In this document: positions 44,978 to 54,517 of the stretch, in pieces | Position numbering within the stretch: the stretch's first letter is position 1 | Layout: each line of letters opens with the position of its first letter | Source of the DNA: Sphaerolaimus hirsutus | Taxonomy: Eukaryota > Nematoda > Chromadorea > Monhysterida > Sphaerolaimidae | Assembly (NCBI GenBank): GCA_964036195.1 | Contig: OZ038459.1 | Location: forward strand, 22,069,206 to 22,133,205 | DNA length: 64,000 nt | Reading direction: 5' to 3' | Notes under the pieces: generated by a model | The model's input: only the letters and a program-made list of their open reading frames with translations | The model's database searches: none | Told to the model about the DNA's origin: nothing | Position numbers and translations under genes: made by a program

Positions 44978-45931
44978 TAGGGCTCGAACTCGACTCGACT
45001 CGACTCGTGACTCGAGGGTAAAACAGGGTACCGACTCGACTCGCCCGACTCGACCGGAAAAATATGGCCCAAACTCGAGACTCGAGGTTTTTGCCTGACT
45101 CGACTCGAAATTTTGGCAAATTTCGAGTCAGGGTTTCTATTGAAAAATGTCCTAAAATATCAATTTGGATATGAAATTTTAACCATATTTTCCAAAAAAT
45201 TCGCGCGCAAGCGCGCATTTCCACACCACATGCATGGTATATTGTGGATTGGCTGGCATATGTATTGAATGGTGTTAAAACTCAAATTTCTTAATACCAT
45301 ACAATTCTACATAATGTGCATGTGCATGCTAGTTTAACACCAGATTTTGGCAAACTCATGAATCAGCTTTGATAAAACGCATCTGAGTTTACTGAAATGA
45401 GATATTCGTAATCCCCATCAACTGCAGTTGACAGATACAACATTCTGGTAAACTCAAATGCATTCAAAGCCAATTTATGAGTTAACCAAAATCTGGCAGT
45501 AAACTAGCATGTGCTGCGCCACATACACACACACCACCTCAAATGCATTGCACAATGTTGGCACTGATCCAAAAAATGTAGTAAAAGATGTTGATTTTCC
45601 ATCACTAGCCGATTTTTTTTGCAACTTTATTTGTAACAACATGACTGATAAAAAGTTCTATTTTTGCTTTATCTTGATATTTAAATGAACTGTTGGCGTT
45701 TAAACTTCATTAGGTGTGTGTGACAACATTGGTAGAGAAACCAGTGTCAAAAATTGCTGCGAGGGTCATACCCAAAAGTAATGCATGAGACTCGACTCGA
45801 GACTCGAGATTTTTGCCCGACTCGACTCGACGTTTCACTGGTACGCCCGACTCGACTCGCCGACTCGACCGGAAAAAATTTGGGGATGCGACTCGAACTC
45901 GAGTTTGAAAAAAATCGAGTTTCAAGCCCTA
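44978..45931. mobile_element. hAT-like element with ACTCG pentamer arrays, perfect target duplication
   Basis: TAGGGCTCGAACTCGACTCG to CGAGTTTCAAGCCCTA. Perfect 8-bp duplication CACACACG at 44970-44977 and 45932-45939. ACTCG/CGAGT arrays fill both sub-ends. A CTAGTGT-family element (45326-45520) is nested inside. Confidence 0.92.
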
Positions 45932-46441
45932 CACACACGGCTTAAAAAGTGTCTCGATTGTTAACCCCTGGTATGTCGATAATAAAGCCAATACATAAAT
46001 ACGTATAGAGCAGACGTGATGAGATGCCGCATCAAGATATTAGAGTGTGTGTTGAAGGTGCACCAGCACCTTCAACACAATCTTTCAATTGAGGATGGCT
46101 TTGGTTTGCCATTTCAGGTGCATTTTACATGACTTTTGACACTTTGCATGACGTTTGGTATTTTGCACCACATTTTTACAGTACTTTTCAATGCAAAGCA
46201 TACTTTTTGATCAATATATTTATCTGCATACTTCGATACAATAAATATTTGCATTACATTACATTTTTATATTATATTTGTGTATAAATACTTTACATTA
46301 ACATATTTTTTGTCACCGCTCATTTTTAGGTAGCAGTTTGCACATTTGATAAAGGTGCCTAGACATAATTACCTCATGTACATACCTCAGTAATTCATTG
46401 ATGTATTTAATGTTTTGTACACACCAGTAATTCGTTGATAT

Positions 46442-46756
46442 AAACACCTTCCCGGTCACGTCCGGCAGCCATTTTTTGATTTTACTTCTTACATCCTATC
46501 CCCAGTTCTACGGCGCCCCCGAGGCTGAAACTTGGGGGAGATATTGGCGCAACCCCCCTCTACTTCGCATGAATTGGGGGGGTCGCGGCGACCCACCCTC
46601 AGAGGGGTCGCCGCGTTCCCCCAATTCATGCGAAGTAGAGGGGGGTTGCGACAATATCTCCCCCACGTTTCAGCCTCGGGGGCGCCCTAGAACTGGGGAT
46701 AGGATATAAGAAGTAAAATCAAAAAATGGCTGCCGGACGTGACCGGGAAGGTGTTT
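46442..46756. mobile_element. One-module foldback (315-bp near-perfect palindrome)
   Basis: AAACACCTTCCCGGTCACGT to ACGTGACCGGGAAGGTGTTT, with arms nearly exact inverses: AGCCATTTTTTGATTTTACT, GAGGCTGAAACTTGGGGGAG and GAATTGGGGGGGTCGCGGCG. It corresponds to one module of the three-module elements at 11975 and 52374. Confidence 0.9.
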
Positions 46757-47775
46757 ATTAGAATGTACAGACGCGGCTTACGAATCGAGACAGTCGGGTT
46801 AAAAACCGATATACTTTGGCTTACCACTCGAATAAAAATTAAATTTGCATGCGGCTCACTATCGAGATACATTGGCTTACCCATCGACATACTTTGGCTT
46901 ACCAATCGATAGCTTACCAATCGGGAAGATTAAAAATCGTTATTCCCACCGCCATTTAAATGGCGTTGAACGCCAAACAAAATCTTTGCGTTGAATGTCA
47001 TTTCAAATTGTTGGAAATAACGCCATTTTTCTTCACTACACAACCGCAGTTCGGCATATACAAATGTAAATATTTTACGACATTTATTTACCCACATGTT
47101 TTATTAAAATTAAACTTTTAAAAAAATCATGCCATGTGGGTGCTTTTATGGCACAAAAATGTTTTTTATAAGCCAAAAAATGAGAGGTGACAAAATCTGG
47201 CACGGTGGTTCAAAATATTTCAGCTAAATATTGTCGCGAAAAAAACAACGTTTTAAGAGATCGGAATGGCGCGCTAATTCAGTGCGTAAACCGATTTGCA
47301 AATCGAAATTTCTGAATTCACATTCTTTTTATTATTTTAAATTATGAAAACTTTTTAACTTTTCACTCACAATTATATCACACAAATGCAAATGCATGAA
47401 AATAAATTTACAAAAAGATACCTGACGCCATATTTTTAGGTTTATAAATCGATTTATACACCGAGTTCACATGATGACTAAAATATTATTTCACGCGCTT
47501 ATTATACCTATAGATCTAAACTAATAATACTTCATCTGGGGTCAATTCCGCAAGTGGAGAGGTAAAAACAATTTAAAAATGAGAAGTAAACACTTATAAT
47601 AAAGTTAAATTTATAATTTAAAAATGAAATGGCACGTAAAAGTGAAATACATTTGTAGTGTTTTCTCATCACTTTCAAGTTTTTACTTGCCATGTCACTT
47701 CTCACTTATAAATTTACTTTCCTCTTAACTTTTTACTACTCACTTAGGTATAAATGTTCTCCTCCACTTGCGGAA

Positions 47776-48024
47776 TAGTGATGGAAAAGCGCCATGGCGC
47801 TGGCGCCTGGCGCTAACGCCAAAGGAATAAGCGCCATGGCGCTTGGCGCTATTTTTGCCTGGCGCCAGGAACAAAATGCTTGGCGCCAGCGCCAAAGCAA
47901 AAAGCGGCATGGCACTTCCGGCGCTTGGCGCCATTTTGCTCTGCCGCCATTGGTGCTTGGCGCTGGGGTTCGGAAAAGCGCCATGGCGCTTGGCGCCAAA
48001 GTCCTGGCGCTTTTTCCATCACTA
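47776..48024. mobile_element. GC-rich hAT-like MITE (TAGTGATGG), perfect target duplication
   Basis: TAGTGATGGAAAAGCGCCAT to GGCGCTTTTTCCATCACTA. Perfect 8-bp duplication TTGCGGAA at 47768-47775 and 48025-48032. The interior is an iterated GGCGCTTGGCGCC/GCGCCATGGCGC palindrome, which opens frames on both strands. 46991-47767 upstream is AT-rich with nothing recognised. Confidence 0.93.
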
Positions 48025-48101
48025 TTGCGGAATTGTCACCCGGCGCTAAAATGATGAATATGCAGCAAATGTAGGTACCTACAAAATTACACAAAACTCA
48101 A

Positions 48102-48565
48102 GCTGTACGCTACTACTAGCTGTTAGCTTACTACCAAAAATTTCGCAACTGAAATATCCGTTTTGAACCCATTTGAGTTTACTAGAATCCACCATTTCGA
48201 TCAATGTAAACAAGTAGTTGACAGAAAAGTCATTCTGGTGAACTCGAATGCGCTAAAAGTATAATTATCAATTTCCAAACTTTCAGCCGTAAACTAATAT
48301 GTGGAGCCACAATGTATAGTACCTATTCTAGTTGATTGACTAAAACTACAAATCTCATTTTTTACACACGATCCTGAATATTGACACATAATTAACATAA
48401 CTACCTAGGTATATAAAGTACCATATATCCCCGAATAACTCCCCAGGGGAGTTATTTTTCGTCAGACTCTTTTGACTGGGTCTAAAGGGTTTTTTTCTCA
48501 CATGGCTAACAGGAGGAAGTTTTTCGAGAGGGGCTATTCAAGTGGGCTTATTCGACGATACACGG
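48102..48565. mobile_element. CTAGTGT-family relative followed by a short TA-family element
   Basis: 48102-48308 has CCATTTGAGTTTACTAGAAT mirrored by CATTCTGGTGAACTCGAATG. 48421-48565 begins CCATATATCCCCGAATAACT and ends TTATTCGACGATACACGGTA. Confidence 0.6.
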
Positions 48566-48644
48566 TAATCTGGTAAAAGTCTGAACTATTGATAACTCCT
48601 AAAACGATTAGTCAATAAATAAAAGCAAACTACAAAAGCATGAG

Positions 48645-49060
48645 ACCCCGTTTACACGGATTTTTTGTGACGACTCAACAAAAATAAAACGTTCAATAAG
48701 TTGAGTAAAAATATTCCATATTTATGAGAAAAAGTGGTCAATTATACATCTTACCTAGGCGAATATGCATGTCAAATTGCACAATTGTGCTTGTAGCTCA
48801 TGAGTTAAAAGCCTTTGAAAACTTTTGCAGTTGTCGGACAGTTGTCGGACTGTCTCCGACAGCCAGCGACAATAGCAAACTTTTTTCAAACGTTATAAAT
48901 CTTGAGGTACAAGCACGAGTCTGCAATTTGGCCTGCATATTTGCTTCGGTAGAAGGTATACTTGACCACTTTTTCTAATGAATATGGAACCTTTTTACTC
49001 AACTTATTGAACGTTTTATTGTTGTCGAGTCGTCACAAAAAATCCGTGTAAACGGGGCCT
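48645..49060. mobile_element. Palindromic MITE, CGTTTACACGGATTTTTTGTG ends
   Basis: CCCCGTTTACACGGATTTTT, then TGTGACGACTC is mirrored by GAGTCGTCACAAAAAATCCG, then TGTAAACGGGG. The centre is a TGTCGGACAGTTGTCGGACT / TCCGACAG hairpin. A sister copy of matching length lies at 62708-63127. 49061-49783 has no recognised feature. Confidence 0.88.
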
Positions 49061-49783
49061 AACTGTTATGGAACAAACAGGCAAAAAATGTATCACATAA
49101 ATATTAACCCATAATTGTTCCTAATCCGCACACTCAATTTGCTCAGGTACAGTTGATAAATCCCATTCCAGGGGTTCAATCGACTTCACATTGGGCAAAA
49201 AAGTTGCTGCATGTGTGGGGGGATTATTTAACAAATTTATTACATTTGACATAAATTTGACATAAAAATTACAAAAAATGCAGCTGTGACAACAGTTTTG
49301 GATGATTTTTTGTGGTATTTATTCAATAGGGACGGCACTTAATTTTTTAAGCTGATTTAAAACAACCCGCGTGAACGCGTTAAAACGCGTTAAAGATCTA
49401 AACCCTGAAAAAGGTAGTGATCACAAAATTTCAGCACAGCCAGCGGTCGGAAAAGCGCCAGTGTTTTTGGCATATGTGTCATGAAGTAAAAAACAACTAA
49501 ACTTAAAAATGGGGAATTTCGGAACCCCTCCATCCAGGTTTTCACCTGCCGGAAAACGGGAAGATGAAAAATTTCCAGCTGCCTCAAAACGGAAATATAA
49601 AATTTGCGCCTTCATAAACACAAGGAAATTTAAAAATTGAAAGCAGAAAGGGGAACGTAGAAATTGTTCCGCTGGCAGAAAACGGAAAATGAGCCGGAAA
49701 AACGGAAATATAAAGGCAAATATAAATTTTACCCTCGGAAAAGAGACATTTCTGGCACACTGCCAAAAAAATCGCTATAAAAA

Positions 49784-49808
49784 TCACCATTCTTCGCATC
49801 TTTTACAT
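49784..49808 (-). CDS. Possible terminal exon of the GT31 gene (speculative)
   Basis: If a 44-nt intron (GTAAGTGTCG ... CCCGGGCCAG) is removed, frame continues R-C-K-R-C-E-E-W and stops at TGA (784-786). The intron would be far shorter than all others here, and the acceptor lacks a strong pyrimidine tract. A distant terminal exon is equally possible. Confidence 0.2.
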
Positions 49809-49852
49809 CTGGCCCGGGAAAGCCCCGCCCCCCTTGGAAACGCGACACTTAC

Positions 49853-50192
49853 CTGTAATCCTTCCAAGCAGTTTCCATTAAGGCGGGGCTTTTGAACTCG
49901 GCCACGGCCAGTGGTTGAACACAGGCGCAAAATTTATTCTTTCCCTCAAAATTGTCATTTAACAAAACATCAGCGTCTGGTGAAGGTTGCCCTAATTTCG
50001 AATTAAAATTCACATTTTTTCCATTTTCAGGTACATTTTCATCTGTCGAAGTAGGTTGGGGATAAAAAGTGGTTTTCTTTTTTTCACTCGAATCTTGGGA
50101 GGTTGTGTTTTTGGTGGGTATCAGATCTCCCTTCCATACAAGACGGTGTTTTAGGTCGATTCGATGCACCATTGCAGCCTCGGCCAAAATAC
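49853..50192 (-). CDS. GT31 gene, exon 6 (C-terminal catalytic part with polar insertion)
   Basis: Acceptor AACTCCCCAG at 50193; donor GTAAGTGTCG begins at 49852, the only GTAAG donor among those used here. Phase 1 in (G + GT gives Gly), phase 2 out. It encodes I-L-A-E-A-A-M-V-H-R-I-D-L, continuing the E-D-V-Y-V-G-x-x-A-E block of the family, and ends C-A-C-V-Q-P-L-A-V-A-E-F, then A-L-M-E-T-A-W-K-D-Y. Between them lie some 60 Ser/Thr/Lys/Asn-rich residues (with N-T-T) not usual for GT31. The stretch stays open, so it may be real or a retained in-frame intron. Confidence 0.85.
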
Positions 50193-50465
50193 CTGGGGAG
50201 TTTTTTTTATTTATTTTATACGCCATGGATACTGGCGCACATAGACATAGTTACATATAACATGACATATAAAAAAACAATGAAAAGACCCAATGTTTGT
50301 GTACGCGAAATTGCGCGCAACAAATCGCCCAAAAAAGTGATATACATACTTAGCGAATCAACAATGAAACCCACAACTGCCGTTTTTAAAACAGTTTCGA
50401 TGTTTACATTCATATTTAAAGTTTGAAAAAACTTCAACTATGCCCACCCCACCCATAAAACGAAC

Positions 50466-50626
50466 CAGTAAAAAAGGCATCATCAATAGAAAAGTATGGC
50501 CAGTGAAGTTTTCCATTGAGCACAGTCAATAAGCGATCTACAGTGTCCCTTGTCATCAGCAGAAATACCCCCGCGCAATAAAGCGGATATGTGCGGCCTA
50601 TGTAACGCATGCGTGAAACGGCCCAC
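50466..50626 (-). CDS. GT31 gene, exon 5 (K-W-A-V-S / Y-P-L-Y-C-A-G / S-I-D-D block)
   Basis: Acceptor TCTAAAAACCGCAG at 50627; donor GTTCGTTTTATG begins at 50465. Phase 2 in (AA + G gives Lys), phase 1 out. It encodes W-A-V-S-R-M-R-Y-I-G-R-T-Y-P-L-Y-C-A-G, then V-F-L-L-M-T-R-D-T-V-D-R-L and F-S-I-D-D-A-F-F-T. This matches the GT31 core K-W-x-V-S, Y-P-x-Y-C-x-G, V-L-S, and acidic E-D-V-x-x-G, here D-D. The chosen donor restores G-I-L-A-E in exon 6. Confidence 0.93.
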
Positions 50627-51129
50627 CTGCGGTTTTTAGAATTTCTTAAAACGTGTTTTTAAATTTTTTTAAGAAAAGTTGGGAAAACGTTTTAGAGCCA
50701 ACCCTGAGATGTGTGGGGGATTTTACATATTTTTTTGTGATAAGAGCGAAAATATGATGAGAATGTTTTTGTGATGGTTTTATTTTTTCAAAGTCAGGGT
50801 TCGGGTGATAAATCGTATCGAAAACATGTATTTTTCCCTGCTCATTATCGACATTTCGATATAACATCGAGTATTGATCAAAACCACAATTTCCGACATA
50901 TAGATATCAGATTTTTTTCTCAAATCGACGTCAAAAAATTTTATAAAACAATTTATACTGAATATCGACACCTAAGTGTCAGGAAATCTCCACAATAATA
51001 ATTATCGTAAATCATCAAATCTGCCACCATCCCATCCAATTCAAACGAAACCAATTCGTAAGTTCAAAAGGCGTTCAAAACGCAATCCCAACACCCCCCA
51101 TAAAGTTCCAAATCCCACCCAAAACGCAC

Positions 51130-51275
51130 TTATCCAAATAAGTTCCGGGAGCATCCCCATGGCGCATAACTCTGGCATTGGACCAACAATGTCCATATAT
51201 CCTTTTGGTTCTGGTGCGGCGAGACGAAACGAAGCCGGATATGTGCGCCGGCAGTAAGAGGGCGTCCGAGTCGAC
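51130..51275 (-). CDS. GT31 gene, exon 4 (DxD motif)
   Basis: Acceptor ATTCGTTTGCAG at 51276; donor GTGCGTTTTGGG begins at 51129. Phase 0 in, phase 2 out. It encodes V-D-S-D-A-L-L-L-P-A-H-I-S-G-F, then R-I-Y-G-H-C-W-S-N-A-R-V-M-R and P-G-T-Y-L-D. Preceded by F-L-L-Q, this is the K-x-D-D-D-x-F region; V-D-S-D keeps the metal/UDP-binding DxD. Its position right after the F-V-D-x-Y-x-N-L-x-x-K block is as expected. Confidence 0.92.
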
Positions 51276-51656
51276 CTGCAAACGAATTTAGGTAATTGAA
51301 GCGTACAGTTCTAAAAGTCGATAAGTCCAAAAATTGACTCAGGACTTTTCGACTTTTTGAAGTCAGCGCCCTTGAACTTCCACATGTTTTTTACTATTTC
51401 TTTCGCAAAAAGTGGACTTATCGACTTTTTGCTGGAAATCAGAAAGGTGCGTTTGATCACCAGAAATCACCAATGTTTGATACCACTTCCGTGTTTAACT
51501 CAATTTCCGAAATTTTGGAGTTGTCGACTTTTAGAAATGTACCTACCATGTGCAGAAGAATCTTAAAAACAACTCATTGGCCCAGGGACATATCCAGGAT
51601 TTTTGAGCGGGGGGGGGGCTGCTTGTATACGGAGGCCGGCGAGGGGGGGGCTCAGC

Positions 51657-52233
51657 TAGGGTGTCAACTTTCCGTTTTCCGTTTCCGCTTTCCGCAGGCA
51701 AATTTTTTTCCGTTTCCGTTTTCTGGCTGCTAATTTTTTTTCCGTTTCCGTTTCCGTTTTTTCCGGCTCATTTTCCGTTTTCCGGCTAAAATTTCAGTTT
51801 TTCCGCCTTTTTTCCGTTTTCCGGCTCAATTGTCTGTTTTTCCAACTTTTTTCCATTTTCTGACTCAATTCTCTGTTTTCTGTTTCAGCCAAAATGGTAA
51901 ACATGCATGCAGGTTCTCAATTATGTGAATTGTTTCTATTTCTAGCAAGTTTTCTGCAAATTTTTTGATTTCTGGATAAATTTCTGCAATTTTTTGCCGT
52001 TTCTGGCAAAATTTCAGCAAATTTTTTCCGTTTCCGGCATAAATTCAGCAAATTTTTTCCGTTTCCGGCATAATTTCAGCATATTTTTCCGTTTCCGTTT
52101 TCCGGCCATTCTTTTTCCCGTTTTCCGTTTTCCGGCAGGTGTAAATTTTTTTCCGTTTCCGTTTCCGTTTTCCGGCAAGTGTAAATTTTTTTCCGTTTCC
52201 GTTTTCCGCCAAAAAGTTTTTGTTGACACCCTA
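51657..52233. mobile_element. hAT-like element made of CCGTTTTCCGG repeats, perfect target duplication (intron 4)
   Basis: TAGGGTGTCAACTTTCCG to AAAAAGTTTTTGTTGACACCCTA. Perfect 8-bp duplication GGCTCAGC at 51649-51656 and 52234-52241. The interior repeats TTTCCGTTTTCCGGC. It sits inside a GGGGGGGGCT / AGCCCCCCC repeat whose relative lies at 55015-55080. 52260-52350 is a GC-rich fragment of the TAGTGATGG family. Confidence 0.92.
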
Positions 52234-52373
52234 GGCTCAGCCCCCCCTAAAATTTTAGCTTTAAAGTGGCGGAATGGCGCCATGGCGCTGGCGCCATTAG
52301 TAGGCGCCACGCCATGGCGCCATTGGCGTTTGCGTCAGCGCCATGGAACGCCGTATGGAATGTGAATATACAT

Positions 52374-54444
52374 AAACACATTCCCGGACCATGGTTGGTT
52401 TTAGTAAAATTCTTTTTACTAAAATTGTATTTTATTTTTATTAAAATTGTATTTTATTTTTATTTTATTCATGTTTCAGTTTATTTTATTTTATTTTATT
52501 CTGAAATGTCATTAATAAAATAAAATGAAACCATTTTACAAAAATTGTACAAATATTTTACAAAAATTTTACAAAAAATCTAAAATTTTGGATGCAAGGC
52601 CATAAAACAATGTGCACGCTGAAAGTGTACAGATGAATACAAAAAAATTTTTTATGTAGACTTTTATGTAGGTATCTTGAATTTTGACCCTCACAGGGGC
52701 CGGATAGATCTGCAGCTAATTTGCTCCTCCCGAGGGAAGATAGCAGATAATTTGTTATTTGGGGGGGGGGGCTTGCGGGGTTATATATAGGCTTTTTCAT
52801 GGTATGGAACAAAGTAAATGGGAAAAAATCACATAGATTAGTTATTTTTAAGGTAACAATATATAAAAAAATGTGAAAATTTGCGATTTTGAGCAAAAAT
52901 CACACCAATGAAAGCAACAACATAGCATCAGTTCTGCAAATTGGCAGCTAGAATCTTAAATAAGAGGATAAAAAACTTTTTATAGAATTTTACAGACACT
53001 TGAGTTTTTGTAAAATTTTACTAAAATTGTACAAAATTCGAATTTTTGTACAATTTTACTAAAATTTTACTAAAATTTGAATTTTAGTAAAATTGTATTT
53101 TTATTTTATTAATTTTCCATTTTATTTTATTTTATTTTATTCTCCAATTTTCTATTTTATTTGTATTTTATTTTTATTTTTTTCTGAGATTTTGCCAACC
53201 CTGTCCCGGACAAGTTCACCACCCATTTTTTTAATTCACTTCGAATGCAATATCTCCGTCCATGGGGGTGTTATAAAGCTGAAACTTTGTATATATAAAG
53301 TTGTAAGACCCCTCTACTCCCCAACAACGGGGGAGGTGCGGCGACTCACTACAGGGTGGGTCGCCCTATATGCAAAAAATTTTTTGTGCCGTTTTTGGTG
53401 TCCCAAACAAGTTCACCACCCACTTGATTGGCTACACTACGAGAGCCATATCTCCAGCTGTGATGGTGGTATAAAGCTGAAATTTGGGGGATGTCTTGCC
53501 AACAACCCCCTTCACGATCCACCAGTGGGGTGGCTGCGAATGACCCACTAAAGCATGGGTCACTGCATATAAAGTTAACCATTTTCCAAAAACAGCCCAA
53601 GTGTCCCAAAACAAGTTCATCACCCAACTGCGATAAAAAAATGTTGCAACAACATACCTAATATAAAAATGAATCGGGTTGGAACACCATTTCAGCCAAA
53701 AAAAAATTCTATGATGTCATTTCAGGAAGAAAATTTTCACTTTTTCATTCACCCCAAATAAATTTCCTTATGGAAGCATTTTAGAGGTTATGTTGTTTAC
53801 ATAACTTTGAACCTTAGACCCTCCCCTAGTGAACTTTGTAAACCAACTTTTTAAGTGTGATACAAAAAAATTGGTTTAAAGTGAAATTTTCAATCTGCTA
53901 TTTATGGGACAGGGTGGGTGCCCTACTGAAAAAATTTTAATGGGCAGAACTAGGGTTCATATCTGATTCAATTTTGTATCAGGTATGTTCTCACAACATT
54001 TTTTTATAATGCAGTTGGGTGGCGAACTTGTTTGGGACACTTGGGTTGTTCTTAAAAAAATTATCAAATTTATATGCAGTGACCCATGCTTTAGTGGGTC
54101 GTCGGCAGCTGCCCCACTGGTGTATTGTGAGGGGCGTTGTTGGCAAGACATCCCCCAAATTTCAGCTTTATACCACCATCACAGCTGGAGATATGGCTCT
54201 CGTAGTTTAGCCAATCAAGTGGGTGGTGAACTTGTTTGGGACACCAAAAACGCCAAAAGAATTGTTGCATCTAGGGTGACCCACCCTGTAGTGAGTCGCC
54301 GCACCTCCCTCATTGTTGGGGAGTAGAGGGGTCTTACAACTTTATATATACAAAGTTTCAGCTTTATAACACCGCCATGGACGGAGATATTGCATTCGAA
54401 GTGAAATAAAAAAATGGGTGGTGAACTTGTCCGGGAAGGTGTTT
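52374..54444. mobile_element. Modular foldback element (three modules per arm), 2.07 kb, interrupted (intron 4)
   Basis: Left end AAACACATTCCCGGAC, cut by a hAT-like element at 52390, resumes at 53204. Right end CTTGTCCGGGAAGGTGTTT. Module starts GTCCCGGACAAGTTCACCAC, GTCCCAAACAAGTTCACCAC and GTCCCAAAACAAGTTCATCA lie near 53204, 53400 and 53600, mirrored at about 54030, 54235 and 54430. Each module has CTCCAGCTGTGATGG and AAGCTGAAA blocks. Open frames such as 53093-53551 (+) follow this repeat and are not genes. Confidence 0.85.
52390..53203. mobile_element. hAT-like element of TTTTATTTTA repeats nested in the foldback
   Basis: CATGGTTGGTTTTAGTAAAA to GAGATTTTGCCAACCCTG. Perfect 8-bp duplication TCCCGGAC at 52382-52389 and 53204-53211, which are foldback sequence. 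Sub-ends are ACTAAAATTGTATTTTATTT-type words in opposite orientation. Confidence 0.92.
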
Positions 54445-54517
54445 ACAAAACAGCAAAAAGCACAACATTGAGTGTATTTATAATGATTTGCGGCCACATG
54501 GAGCAAATCTGATAATA

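Larger units (their letters stand above)
44820..46990. mobile_element. Large foldback, TTTGGCTTACC(A)ATCGA repeats, with nested insertions
   Basis: The left arm (about 44820-44970) has AACCTTCCCGATTGGTAAGC and GGTAAGCCAAAGTATGTCGA. The right arm (about 46790-46940) has the inverse (ACTTTGGCTTACCAATCGAT; CCAATCGGGAAGATTAAAAA). It holds the ACTCG element (44978-45931) and the one-module foldback (46442-46756). A TGTAAAATG-family fragment lies at 46100-46190. Confidence 0.7.

Noticed and set aside
44978..45931. ACTCG arrays considered a simple microsatellite
   Set aside because: Both arrays lie within inverted ends flanked by a perfect 8-bp duplication, so they are part of a mobile element.
47736..48094. 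Several overlapping open frames on both strands, rich in Ala/Pro/Arg
   Set aside because: They are a by-product of the GGCGCC palindromic hAT-like element at 47776-48024.
53093..53551. Longest open plus-strand frame (152 codons), with an LHYESHISSC-like stretch that also occurs in 12136-12396
   Set aside because: Both follow the modular foldback sequence, and the similarity is at DNA level. No start context, splice sites or domain.
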